Made by a program: the position numbers and the translations under genes. Below the pieces are notes generated by a model, which was not told the DNA's origin, did no database searches, and was given only the letters and a program-made list of their open reading frames with translations. From NCBI GenBank assembly GCA_947626725.1, contig CANQTI010000108.1, positions 1 to 6,527 of the forward strand: a DNA stretch of 6,527 bases, given 5' to 3'. The DNA comes from an uncultured Eisenbergiella sp. Lineage in GTDB: Bacteria; Bacillota; Clostridia; Lachnospirales; Lachnospiraceae. Positions within the stretch are counted from its first letter, which is position 1; every line of letters begins with the position of its first letter. This document shows, piece after piece, positions 1 to 6,035 of the stretch.

Positions 1-1721
1 CCCATGGCGGAAAGCGGATAGAGCAGGGCCGTACCCTCCTGAATGAGAAGCCGTTCCACCGGATCCATGTCGTCGGAAGTCCAGATATGGGGGCTGTAGT
101 AGAGCATACCGGGATCGAAGCGTCCGCCGCCGCCGGAGCAGTTTTCCAGCAGGAGATCGGGGAATTCCCGGATCAAGCGATCCTGCAGCCGGTAGAGCGC
201 CAGCACATAGCGGTGCGAGAACTCTCCCATATGCCCGGCGTCCAGCCCGAAGCTGCCCAGATCCGCCAGCGGGCGGTTCATGTCCCATTTCACATATTCG
301 ATGTTGGCGCTGCGCAGAACGGTCGCCGCCTGTTCATAGACGTATTCCTCCACGTCCTTCCGGGTCAGATCCAGCACATACTGAAAGCGCGCCATGCTGA
401 TCGGTCGGCCGGGCACCTGAACGGCCCAGTCGGGGTGTGCGCGGTAAAGGTCGGAATCGGGAGAGACCATTTCCGGTTCGAACCAGATGCCGAACTTCAG
501 CCCTTCCGCATTGACCCGGTCCACCAGGGATTTCAGCCCGCCCCGGAGCTTTTCCTCGTTGACCTGCCAGTCACCCAGCGCGCACTCGTCGTTATTGCGT
601 TTTCCGAACCAGCCGTCGTCCATGACCAGCATCTCGATACCCAGCCGTTTGGCTTCTCTGGCGATGGCCATCAGCTTATCGTCGTCGAAATCAAAATAGG
701 TGGCCTCCCAGTTGTTGACGAGGATCGGGCGCTTGCGGTGGACGTATTTTCCGCGCATCAGATGGTTCCTGTACAGGGAATGGAAGGTGCGCGTCATTTC
801 CCCGAGCCCGTGGGCGGAGTAGACCAGGACCGCCTCCGGCGTCTCAAACTGTTCGCCGGGGGCCAGCACCCATTCAAAGCTGTCGGGATGGATCCCCAGA
901 CTTAAGCGCACGCTGTCCTGGAAATCCATTTCCGCTTCCGCGATGAAATTGCCGGAATAGACGAAATGCATGGCATAGACGTCGCCGTCCTTCTGGCTGG
1001 TGCCGTTGGAGGCGAGCGCCATAAAGGGCTGCATCTGGTGACTGGTTTCGCCGCGCAGGGAGGAAACGATGTGCTTGCCGTGGGTCACGGGGCGGGATTC
1101 GATACGGCGCTCCCGGCCCCAGCAGCCGTGCAGGGAAATGAGCTGGAAGTGATCGTTGTCCATGTCGATGCTGGCGCTCAGGATCTTCTCCAGGTACAGC
1201 GGCTCACTGCCCTCATTGACGGTTGTCACGCTGCGGATGACGGCGTCGGAATCCCCGAAAACGCTGTAGCGCAGCAGCAGCCTCAGGCCCAGCAGCGGAT
1301 CCCGCAGGGTGATCACCAGGGTCTGGGCGGCGCTCTCCGGCGTGCTGCCCGCGAAGGTGGCAGGCATACCTGAAAGGGCCGGTTTGCCGTTTAACAGCGT
1401 ATATCCCTCATAGACCGGTTCGCAGACCTGATGTCCGCCCGCGTCCCGCACCCGCAGTGCCGGATCCCGATAGTCCCCCACGCCCCAGGCCGGGTATTCG
1501 AAGGCGAAGCCCTCCATGAAGCCCAGCTTGTCCTTTTGAAAGGCGTGATCCGCCGCGGGCCCGGCGGCCGTGCGCAGCAGATAGCTCCCGTTCGCATCCC
1601 CGATCCGGGGCCCGTAATACATGTGGCCCAGGTATTTCCCCCGGGCGACGCCCATCAGATAAGTGGTGTTGGGCGTGTCGATCTGAAAGATCTGTTCCTT
1701 TTCATAAATCCTGATCCCCAT
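1..1721 (-). CDS. Alpha-galactosidase, glycoside hydrolase family 36 (C-terminus cut by window edge)
   Basis: Hydrolyses terminal alpha-1,6-galactosyl residues of raffinose-family sugars and galactomannans by a retaining mechanism. It is probably cytoplasmic, since no signal peptide is visible. I translated 573 codons with no stop. Residues 1 to about 330 form the N-terminal beta-sandwich domain. The TIM barrel follows, with WEATYFDFD from W338, MDDGWFG at 367-373, FGIWFEPEM, KWDMNR at 478-483 (D480, predicted nucleophile), CSGGGGRFDPG from C528 and WTSDDMD (D550, predicted acid/base). These numbers nearly match the catalytic Asp positions I recall for Bacillus-type AgaA enzymes (about 730 aa), so roughly 150 C-terminal residues lie outside the window. 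The ATG at 1719-1721 follows a GGAGGG ribosome binding site at 1728-1733. The gene has its own promoter and is separated from the upstream operon by a terminator. Family and catalytic residues are secure; the exact substrate preference is not. Confidence 0.96.
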   Translation of the reverse strand, partial: MGIRIYEKEQIFQIDTPNTTYLMGVARGKYLGHMYYGPRIGDANGSYLLRTAAGPAADHAFQKDKLGFMEGFAFEYPAWGVGDYRDPALRVRDAGGHQVCEPVYEGYTLLNGKPALSGMPATFAGSTPESAAQTLVITLRDPLLGLRLLLRYSVFGDSDAVIRSVTTVNEGSEPLYLEKILSASIDMDNDHFQLISLHGCWGRERRIESRPVTHGKHIVSSLRGETSHQMQPFMALASNGTSQKDGDVYAMHFVYSGNFIAEAEMDFQDSVRLSLGIHPDSFEWVLAPGEQFETPEAVLVYSAHGLGEMTRTFHSLYRNHLMRGKYVHRKRPILVNNWEATYFDFDDDKLMAIAREAKRLGIEMLVMDDGWFGKRNNDECALGDWQVNEEKLRGGLKSLVDRVNAEGLKFGIWFEPEMVSPDSDLYRAHPDWAVQVPGRPISMARFQYVLDLTRKDVEEYVYEQAATVLRSANIEYVKWDMNRPLADLGSFGLDAGHMGEFSHRYVLALYRLQDRLIREFPDLLLENCSGGGGRFDPGMLYYSPHIWTSDDMDPVERLLIQEGTALLYPLSAM

Positions 1722-1739
1722 GATGTCCCTCCGAAAAAA

Positions 1740-1766
1740 GACCGTGCCGCCTGATCAGCGGCGGTC
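1740..1766 (-). other. Imperfect inverted repeat in the alpha-galactosidase leader
   Basis: GCCGC (1746-1750) and GCGGC (1758-1762) flank a TGATCA core, with GACC and GGTC extending the arms at 1740-1743 and 1763-1766. In the mRNA this could form a hairpin about 6 nt upstream of the ribosome binding site. It could affect translation or mRNA stability, or be a protein-binding site. No T-run follows, so it is not a terminator. Confidence 0.35.
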
Positions 1767-1810
1767 ATGAACCTGAAAAAGCGCCGATGCATTTGCGGTT
1801 TTTGCGTACC

Positions 1811-1830
1811 TGAAAAATCCGGCGTTTTCA
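1811..1830. promoter_or_regulatory. Operator-like palindrome at the alpha-galactosidase transcription start
   Basis: TGAAAAATCCGGCGTTTTCA is a 20-bp even palindrome with 8 of 10 symmetric positions paired and a central CpG. Its arms are TGAAAA (1811-1816) and TTTTCA (1825-1830). It begins about 5 bp downstream of the -10 hexamer, so it would cover roughly +1 to +20. Even length and a central CG are typical of LacI/GalR-family operators. The minus-strand reading also partly resembles a CcpA cre site (7 of 10 defined bases). A sugar-responsive repressor is a reasonable inference, but no regulator gene lies in the window. Confidence 0.45.
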
Positions 1831-1835
1831 CCTTC

Positions 1836-1865
1836 ATTATAGCGCACCCGCGAAAAAAGAAAATC
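1836..1865 (-). promoter_or_regulatory. Promoter of the alpha-galactosidase gene
   Basis: A perfect TATAAT -10 box lies on the minus strand at 1836-1841. The expected -35 position (about 1859-1864) reads ATTTTC, which is poor. The predicted start near 1829 gives a leader of about 108 nt. The weak -35 suggests modest basal activity or help from an activator. Confidence 0.6.
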
Positions 1866-1926
1866 GCTTTTTGTCAGTTTTACTTGTCCTTATGTGAGAT
1901 GTGATCAGGGGATCAGGCTCTGCGGC

Positions 1927-1958
1927 AAAAGAAAAAATTTCGGCCGCTCTTGCCGCCG
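1927..1958 (-). terminator. Rho-independent terminator of the two-component operon
   Basis: On the minus strand, CGGCGGC (1952-1958), loop AAGA, and GCGGCCG (1941-1947) form a 7-bp stem with one central G-G mismatch. AAATTTTTTCTTTT (1927-1940) follows. It lies 38 nt past the stop codon of the 127-aa gene, at the end of that operon and before the alpha-galactosidase promoter. Confidence 0.7.
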
Positions 1959-1995
1959 GTATATTCATCCGCCCCGGCTTCCGGCCTGCTGTCCT

Positions 1996-2379
1996 TTATT
2001 TCATCAGCTCGTCCGCCAGCCGCAGGATCTCCGGCGCCAGCTTTGCTCTTTTATGTCTGACCATGCGCGTATAGATCGGATAAGCCGCGATCGCGCCGAG
2101 GATGCCGACGATCCCGATCACAACGCCCGGGATGAAATACTGCTCCCAGCCGGGAAGCATCGTGCAGCACATCCCCACGCCCAGGATCAGGACGCTTACG
2201 GTCCCGACGAGCAGCGAGACGACGGCCGCCCCCTTTGTGGCGCTTCCGTCCAGGCGGCGAAGCTGCTCCATCGGGGTTTCCTCCTTTGCCGGGGGCGCGT
2301 ATTTGCCGCGGATCTTTTTGATCTCTTCCTGCTCTTTTGCGGAATAGGTATAGGTGAAGGTTTCCTTCTTTTCTTCCAT
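1996..2379 (-). CDS. Small two-helix membrane protein, function unknown (127 aa)
   Basis: The N-terminal half (1 to about 48) is charged and probably cytoplasmic: it has an acidic/lysine start, a YSAKEQEEIKKIRGKY stretch and MEQLRRLD. Two hydrophobic helices follow (about 51-76 and 83-103), joined by a short turn with LPGW. A basic tail then ends in APEILRLADELMK. The helix pair carries GMC (69-71) followed by IPGVVIGIVGI, a pattern that also occurs twice in the small protein encoded at 5434-5803. The ATG at 2377-2379 has an AAGGAG site at 2387-2392 with 7-nt spacing. It is the last gene of the two-component operon, separated from the 304-aa gene by a tandem repeat. I recognise it as a recurrent small protein of gut Clostridia without known function. 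From memory, relatives sometimes carry the automatic name dihydropteridine reductase; nothing here looks like a reductase fold. Confidence 0.88.
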   Translation of the reverse strand: MEEKKETFTYTYSAKEQEEIKKIRGKYAPPAKEETPMEQLRRLDGSATKGAAVVSLLVGTVSVLILGVGMCCTMLPGWEQYFIPGVVIGIVGILGAIAAYPIYTRMVRHKRAKLAPEILRLADELMK

Positions 2380-2440
2380 GTCTTTTCTCCTTTCGGAATT
2401 CCGGGGATATTGCGGCAGGCGGCTGTCTGCGAAACGTTCC

Positions 2441-2590
2441 GATCATGCCTGCGGATTGCGGTTTAGGTCATGCCTGCGGATTGCGGTTTAGGTCATGCCT
2501 GAGAATTGCGGATCAGATCATACTTGAGGATTGCGGATCAGATCATACCTGAGGATCGCAGCTCAGATCATGCCTGCGGATTGCGGCCCC
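2441..2590. repeat. Tandem repeat, six copies of a 25-bp unit
   Basis: The units start at 2441, 2466, 2491, 2516, 2541 and 2566, exactly 25 bp apart with no spacers. The plus-strand core is TCATGCCTGCGGATTGCGG. Copies 1 and 2 differ at one base. Copies 1 and 6 are identical over their first 21 bases. Copies 3 to 5 are more diverged (for example TGAGGATTGCGGATCA in copy 4). Copy 6 covers the last codons and stop of the 304-aa gene (Arg-Asn-Pro-Gln-Ala-stop), so the array looks like repeated duplication of a gene's 3' end into the intergenic space before the 127-aa gene. The period is not a multiple of 3, and the array outside copy 6 is noncoding. Confidence 0.93.
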
Positions 2591-3482
2591 GGAGCGTTTT
2601 CAGATTTTTATTTGCCCGCCAGATCATATAGAGTGCCATACCGATCACGATGGTGCAGATGCCGCCTCCTGTCGCGCCGGTCATGGTCCTGCGGAATATC
2701 GGATCATCGTCCCCGCCGAACCGCGCCAGCATGGCGGTCTCCAGCGAAAGGATGGACACCATTGCCGCCACAAGGCTGATGGCTTTTGCCGCCGACAGGA
2801 TCGGGCTTTTCTGCCGCCGGGTCTTTACAATATTGACGACGGCGACGGTGACGGCGTAAAAGGAATAGGCGGCCATTCCGTAGATCAGCAGTCCGGGATA
2901 GTCGAAGCCCCGGTTCTGATGCACCATAAAGACAACGATCCCGGTAAGCGCCTGATTCATGAACAAAAGCATGACCCCGCACAGCCGGTAACGTTTAAGT
3001 TCCGCCGCTTCGTCCTGCACGTTCAGCCGCTGTACCAGCAAAAAGCGCATCACGGCCAGCAGGATGTAGTAGACCGCCAGCGCGATGAACCATGCGGAGC
3101 GGTAGACGATGCCAGATACCAGCTTCATGACGATGTACAAAAGATTTACGAAAAAGCCCTGATACAGCGAGACCCCTGTGCGGAAACGCACATCTGTCAT
3201 GTATTTTTCGCCCACCCTGGTGGAACGGAACTTTTTCATCAGGGGATGTTCGGAAATGAACCTTCTGACGCTGGCTATGGCTGTATTGATATAGACAAGC
3301 CCCGTACAGGTGACGATCAGCGCGTAGACGGAAGCCAGATAGGAGGCGTATTGCAGGATTGGGTTTTGTATATCGAACGCAAACACGGCAATCACAAACC
3401 CATAGCCGAAGAGCGCTGCCAAAACCGTCGGGAGCGGGGGCAGGCAGAACAGCTTTTTAAGGATTCTTTTGAATTGCTCCAT
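2568..3482 (-). CDS. Polytopic membrane protein of unknown function in a two-component operon (304 aa)
   Basis: An integral membrane protein with about seven or eight hydrophobic segments, near residues 17-36, 42-65, 104-125, 127-150, 167-187, 194-219, 231-253 and 267-289. A basic stretch at 66-100 (SVRRFISEHPLMKKFRSTR) and another at 220-226 are probably cytoplasmic. Other visible landmarks are MVHQNRGFDYPG (186-197), LSLETAML (245-252) and GATGGG (269-274). I see no transporter or enzyme signature. I recall similar proteins next to histidine kinases in gut Clostridia, always uncharacterised. The ATG at 3480-3482 lies inside the kinase gene (26-nt overlap) and has an AGGAGG site at 3490-3495, 7 nt away, so the two are translationally coupled. 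It may be an accessory subunit or sensor partner of the kinase; that is inference from position only. The last five codons lie in the first copy of a 25-bp repeat. Confidence 0.9.
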   Translation of the reverse strand: MEQFKRILKKLFCLPPLPTVLAALFGYGFVIAVFAFDIQNPILQYASYLASVYALIVTCTGLVYINTAIASVRRFISEHPLMKKFRSTRVGEKYMTDVRFRTGVSLYQGFFVNLLYIVMKLVSGIVYRSAWFIALAVYYILLAVMRFLLVQRLNVQDEAAELKRYRLCGVMLLFMNQALTGIVVFMVHQNRGFDYPGLLIYGMAAYSFYAVTVAVVNIVKTRRQKSPILSAAKAISLVAAMVSILSLETAMLARFGGDDDPIFRRTMTGATGGGICTIVIGMALYMIWRANKNLKTLRGRNPQA

Positions 3483-4557
3483 CTGCCGCCCTCCTGATCC
3501 TTACGGTAAAGGTGCTTCCTTTTCCCACTTCGCTTTCCACGGAAATATCGCCGCCTACGATGTCTGCCACCCGTTTCACCAGCGCCAGCCCCAGACCGTT
3601 GCCCTGCGCAGCGTGGGAGGTGTCGCCCTGGTAGAACTTTTCAAAAATATGCCTGCCGGTTTCCTTTGAGATGCCGCAGCCAGTGTCCGTCACCTCGACT
3701 GTCGCAAAAGCCCCCTCGGTTTTCAGCGCCACGGACACCGTGCCGCCGCTTTCTGTAAATTTCAGGGCGTTGGAAAAAAGATTGTTCCAGACGAGGGCCA
3801 AAAGCTCAGCGTCCGACTCCACGAATACTTCTTCTTCAAGATCCGTTTTGATGTCGATGTTCTTTTTCTCCCAGGTGCTTTCAAAGCTCAGCAGGCATTC
3901 GGCAAGCTGTTCCCCGAGATCGTACCGTTTTGCGGCGGGATAGATCTGCTGATTTTCCAGCCGGTTCAGCTTCAGGATATTGGTGATCAGGTCGGCGAGG
4001 CGGCGGGACTGCCCGGTGATGATTCTGGCGTATTCCGTCCGCTGTTCGTCGGTCAGTTCCGGGCTCTGGAGCAAAGACCCGTAGTTCTGGATCACGCTCA
4101 GAGGCGTTTTCAGCTCGTGGGACACATTGGCGATGAAATCCGTCCGCAGGGTTTCCACGCCTGAAAGCTCCTCTGCCATGCGGTTGAAATAGTCGATGAT
4201 CGTATCGAAGCCCGCCCGTTCGTCTATCCCGTGATAGGGCTCGATCCGTGCGGAAAAGTCGCCCTGCATGAGCTTTTCCGCTCCCCGTACGATCCGCCGG
4301 ACAGGGCGTTCCACCATGAATTTCCTCCGTACGCCGTCGATCACGGTACACAGCAGGCTTAAAAAGATCACGTTGATAAACGTCGAGACAGCGGCCAGAC
4401 GGACCCCGCGCTCGGTATAGGTGATCTCCATGGAACCCGCCAGCATGTTCAGGAACAGCAGCATACAGCAGGTGATCACGAACGACATCAGCAGAAAAAA
4501 AGCGGTATAGCTTCTCAGAGAGAACAGGAACCGTTTAAACCTTGAATCCGCTTTCAC
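3457..4557 (-). CDS. Membrane sensor histidine kinase (366 aa)
   Basis: The sensor half of a two-component system; it autophosphorylates on His147 and passes the phosphate to the adjacent response regulator. Two membrane helices (about 17-40 and 56-75) enclose only about 15 outside residues, so there is no real extracytoplasmic sensor domain. A HAMP linker follows (about 75-130, with P85), then the H-box FIANVSHELKTPLS (H147), N-box WNNLFSNALKF (257-267), G1 DTGCGI (291-296), F-box FEKFYQGD and G2 GNGLGLAL (319-326). All catalytic boxes are intact. The start is GTG (4555-4557), overlapping the regulator's TGA in a 4-nt GTGA junction, which indicates translational coupling. With so small an outside loop, it probably senses the membrane or a partner protein, such as the 304-aa product encoded downstream. 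Confidence 0.95.
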   Translation of the reverse strand: MKADSRFKRFLFSLRSYTAFFLLMSFVITCCMLLFLNMLAGSMEITYTERGVRLAAVSTFINVIFLSLLCTVIDGVRRKFMVERPVRRIVRGAEKLMQGDFSARIEPYHGIDERAGFDTIIDYFNRMAEELSGVETLRTDFIANVSHELKTPLSVIQNYGSLLQSPELTDEQRTEYARIITGQSRRLADLITNILKLNRLENQQIYPAAKRYDLGEQLAECLLSFESTWEKKNIDIKTDLEEEVFVESDAELLALVWNNLFSNALKFTESGGTVSVALKTEGAFATVEVTDTGCGISKETGRHIFEKFYQGDTSHAAQGNGLGLALVKRVADIVGGDISVESEVGKGSTFTVRIRRAADGAIQKNP

Positions 4558-5225
4558 AGGATCACCGCCTTATAGCCCAGACCGTGGATGGTCTTCAGCT
4601 CAAATTCTGTACATTTTTCAAATTTCCCGCGCAGCTTGGTCATGTAGACATCCACGGCCCTCGGCGAAGTATTCGTTTCCGCGTCCCAGAACTCGTCCAT
4701 GAGCTGGGTGCGGGTAAAGGTCTTGCCGGGATAGGACAGGAGCTTATAGAGGATATTAAACTCCCGCGCCGTCATGGGGATCTCCTCCCCGTCATAGACC
4801 GCCGTGCGCTCGTCCATGTCGAGCCGCAGCTTTCCGATCTCCAGCCTGTGGGAGGCGGCGATCTTCGCCCGCCGCAGCAGCGCCCCAATCCGCAGGAAAA
4901 GCTCATCCAGGTCGATGGGCTTGACCATGTAATCGTCGATCCCGATCCGGTAGCCCTTTTGCTTGGACGCGAAATCATTCCGCGCCGTCATGAAGAGGAT
5001 CGGGATATCCTCATCGAGAGAGCGCACCGTTTTCGCAAACTCATAGCCGTCGATGCCGGGCATCATAATATCGGAGACGATCAGGTCGAAGGTGCTTTCG
5101 TACATGGCGTCGTAGGCTTCCTTTGCGCCGGGACATCCTACAGCCTTGTAACCGTTTCCGTTCAGGAAGGAGCAGACGGAACGGTTTAGGTCCTTGTCAT
5201 CCTCCACCACCAATATCTGAAACAT
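4554..5225 (-). CDS. OmpR/PhoB-family response regulator (223 aa)
   Basis: A cytoplasmic transcription factor controlled by phosphorylation from the kinase encoded just downstream. The receiver domain is residues 1-115, with acidic pair E8-D9-D10, phosphoacceptor D52 in SDIMMPGIDGYEF, T80 in FMTAR and K102 in VKPIDLDELF. The winged-helix DNA-binding domain is about 125-223, with MTAREFNILYKLLSYPG, the recognition-helix region SPRAVDVYMTKLRGKF, and the closing TIHGLGYKAVIL. The frame is open up to 5300, but I chose the ATG at 5223-5225: it sits 6 nt after a near-perfect GGAGGTG site and gives the usual MFQILVVEDD start, while the upstream extension looks non-coding. It is the first gene of the operon. 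Its own promoter carries repeated AACA half-sites, which suggests autoregulation. Confidence 0.96.
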   Translation of the reverse strand: MFQILVVEDDKDLNRSVCSFLNGNGYKAVGCPGAKEAYDAMYESTFDLIVSDIMMPGIDGYEFAKTVRSLDEDIPILFMTARNDFASKQKGYRIGIDDYMVKPIDLDELFLRIGALLRRAKIAASHRLEIGKLRLDMDERTAVYDGEEIPMTAREFNILYKLLSYPGKTFTRTQLMDEFWDAETNTSPRAVDVYMTKLRGKFEKCTEFELKTIHGLGYKAVIL

Positions 5226-5231
5226 AACGTA

Positions 5232-5238
5232 CACCTCC
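5232..5238 (-). promoter_or_regulatory. Ribosome binding site that fixes the response regulator start
   Basis: GGAGGTG on the minus strand, 6 nt before the ATG at 5223-5225. It rules against the longer open frame that starts near 5300, because that ATG has no comparable site and would place this sequence inside the gene. Confidence 0.85.
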
Positions 5239-5320
5239 GTGGATCCGCGCCGGAATCTTCGATCCTGTCGCCAGCCTGTGAAGCTCGTCCCTGCGGGCAA
5301 ATGAATTTCTTACAAATCGT

Positions 5321-5353
5321 ATTATAATACCCAAATGTTAAAGTTTTGTTTGC
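5321..5353 (-). promoter_or_regulatory. Promoter and probable activator sites of the two-component operon
   Basis: A perfect TATAAT -10 box on the minus strand (5321-5326) lies within a 12-bp perfect palindrome, GTATTATAATAC (5319-5330). The expected -35 position reads ACAAAA, which is poor. AACATT (5334-5339) lies 7 nt upstream of the -10 box, and a second AACA element, in GCAAACAAAAC (5343-5353), lies 11 bp further up. Direct half-sites about one turn apart overlapping a poor -35 box fit activation by an OmpR-family regulator, probably the first gene of this operon. The leader is about 90 nt. Confidence 0.55.
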
Positions 5354-5366
5354 ATTTTGATTTTAT

Positions 5367-5416
5367 GAAAAAGATTTTCCGAAAAATCTGTGCCGCACAG
5401 ATTCGGCCCGTGCGGC
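5367..5416 (-). terminator. Terminator hairpins after the 122-aa membrane protein gene
   Basis: On the minus strand, GCCGCAC (5410-5416) and GTGCGGC (5392-5398) form a 7-bp stem followed by ACAGATTTTT. A second small stem, GATTTT/AAAATC (5383-5388 and 5373-5378), runs into TTTTT (5368-5372). A perfect 9-bp inverted repeat with one central base, AATCTGTGC-C-GCACAGATT (5385-5403), competes with the first stem. The plus strand also has an 8-T run shortly after the same stem, so termination could work in both directions. It separates the small gene from the regulator operon. Confidence 0.6.
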
Positions 5417-5433
5417 GCAAGATCTTTTTTTAA

Positions 5434-5803
5434 TTACTTCAGCCCGCCGATCACAGGGATCAGGCAGAGCAGCAGGACGATCCCAACAATGCCCACGATA
5501 ATGCCGGGAACCAGCATATCCCAATATCATGACCATGCACATCCCGATGCCCAGAACGATCGCGCCGAGAACGCCCAGAACCGCTGCGCCGATGGTTTTG
5601 CCGGTCAGGACGATCATAGGCTTGCCGTCCATCTTCCTGCGGACCGGCACCATCGCCAGCAGGATCGCCACGCCGACTGCGCCGATCACGATGCCCTGCG
5701 TCATAGCGCCCCATTCCGGGAGCAGAGCCATGCACATACCGAGGGCAAAGAGGATGCCTCCGACCACGCTCATGATAAGAGTCACAAAGTTTTTCTTCTT
5801 CAT
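5434..5803 (-). pseudogene. Small membrane protein gene with a single-base frameshift (122 aa if repaired)
   Basis: Starts at the ATG at 5801-5803 with a GGAGGT site at 5812-5817, 8 nt away. The first 93 residues are a clear membrane protein: helices about 5-25 and 36-54, a cytoplasmic VRRKMDGKPM loop, then a third helix about 70-92, with GMC at 22-24 and 87-89. At 5522-5524 the frame reads ATA-TTG-GGA and leads into a low-complexity tail that stops at 5363, inside the terminator. Removing one T at 5523-5524 gives I-W-D-M-L-V-P-G and then a hydrophobic helix GIIVGIVGIVLLLCLIPV ending GGLK-stop at 5434. This matches the first half of the same protein (MALLPEWGAMTQGIVIGAVG) and the 127-aa protein, so the repaired frame is the ancestral one. 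It could be a real mutation or a sequence error. Unrepaired, it would make a 146-aa protein with a scrambled end. Function unknown. Confidence 0.8.
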
Positions 5804-5852
5804 AGCAGATAACCTCCGAATTTGGATTTCAAGCGATTGTTCACTTGTTGGC

Positions 5853-5898
5853 ATTATGATAGATCCTGAATGTTTGCGTTTGTTTTGCGCTTTGTTTG
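5853..5898 (-). promoter_or_regulatory. Promoter and probable activator sites of the 122-aa membrane protein gene
   Basis: On the minus strand a TATCAT -10 box (5856-5861), or overlapping CATAAT (5853-5858), is preceded by AACATT (5869-5874) at the same 7-nt distance as in the two-component operon promoter. Two further AACA elements lie upstream, in AAACAAAGCGC and AAAACAAACGC, 10 and 12 bp apart. There is no good -35 box. This is a likely target of the neighbouring response regulator, by inference from the shared layout. Confidence 0.45.
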
Positions 5899-5920
5899 AG
5901 AAATATTAAAAAATGTACAG

Positions 5921-5971
5921 AGCGGATCGTGAAAATCGACCGCTGTTCACGGTGCGGCCAGCGGGTTTTTT
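5921..5971 (+). terminator. Plus-strand terminator-like hairpin with an alternative upstream stem
   Basis: CCGCTG (5940-5945) pairs with CAGCGG (5959-5964), and TTTTTT follows (5966-5971), a standard terminator shape. Two other pairings compete for the same bases: AGCGG (5921-5925) with CCGCT (5940-5944), and CGTGAA (5928-5933) with TTCACG (5946-5951). No plus-strand gene ends here, so it is either an attenuator in an upstream-initiated leader of the HD-domain gene, the end of a short RNA, or a barrier against antisense transcription. Confidence 0.45.
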
Positions 5972-6035
5972 ACGTATCAATGCCAACCGGCGAAGTATTT
6001 GCCGAAAATCTGCCTCTCAATTTTAAGGAATAGAA

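Noticed and set aside
87..905. Open frame of 272 codons on the plus strand
   Set aside because: It is antisense to the GH36 catalytic domain, whose motifs are unmistakable on the minus strand; the plus-strand product has no recognisable domain and arises from high GC.
2441..2590. CRISPR array
   Set aside because: The 25-bp units abut with no spacers, drift in sequence and overlap a gene end; this is a simple tandem repeat.
2919..3497. Open frame of 192 codons on the plus strand
   Set aside because: Antisense shadow of the 304-aa membrane protein gene; charged, low-complexity product.
4542..5189. Open frame of 215 codons on the plus strand
   Set aside because: Antisense shadow of the response regulator; His/Gln/Arg-rich product without a ribosome binding site.
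5226..5300. Longer N-terminus for the response regulator (start near 5300)
   Set aside because: The extension would place a near-perfect ribosome binding site inside the gene, and the start would leave only about a 15-nt leader after the -10 box; the receiver domain begins at the internal ATG.
5319..5330. Plus-strand promoter from the palindromic TATAAT
   Set aside because: The palindrome gives a TATAAT on both strands, but on the plus strand it would fire into the terminator region and antisense to the small gene, with no gene to serve.
5363..5433. Unshifted C-terminal tail of the small membrane protein as genuine coding sequence
   Set aside because: It is hydrophilic, runs through the terminator hairpin, and is replaced by a conserved-looking helix when one base is removed.
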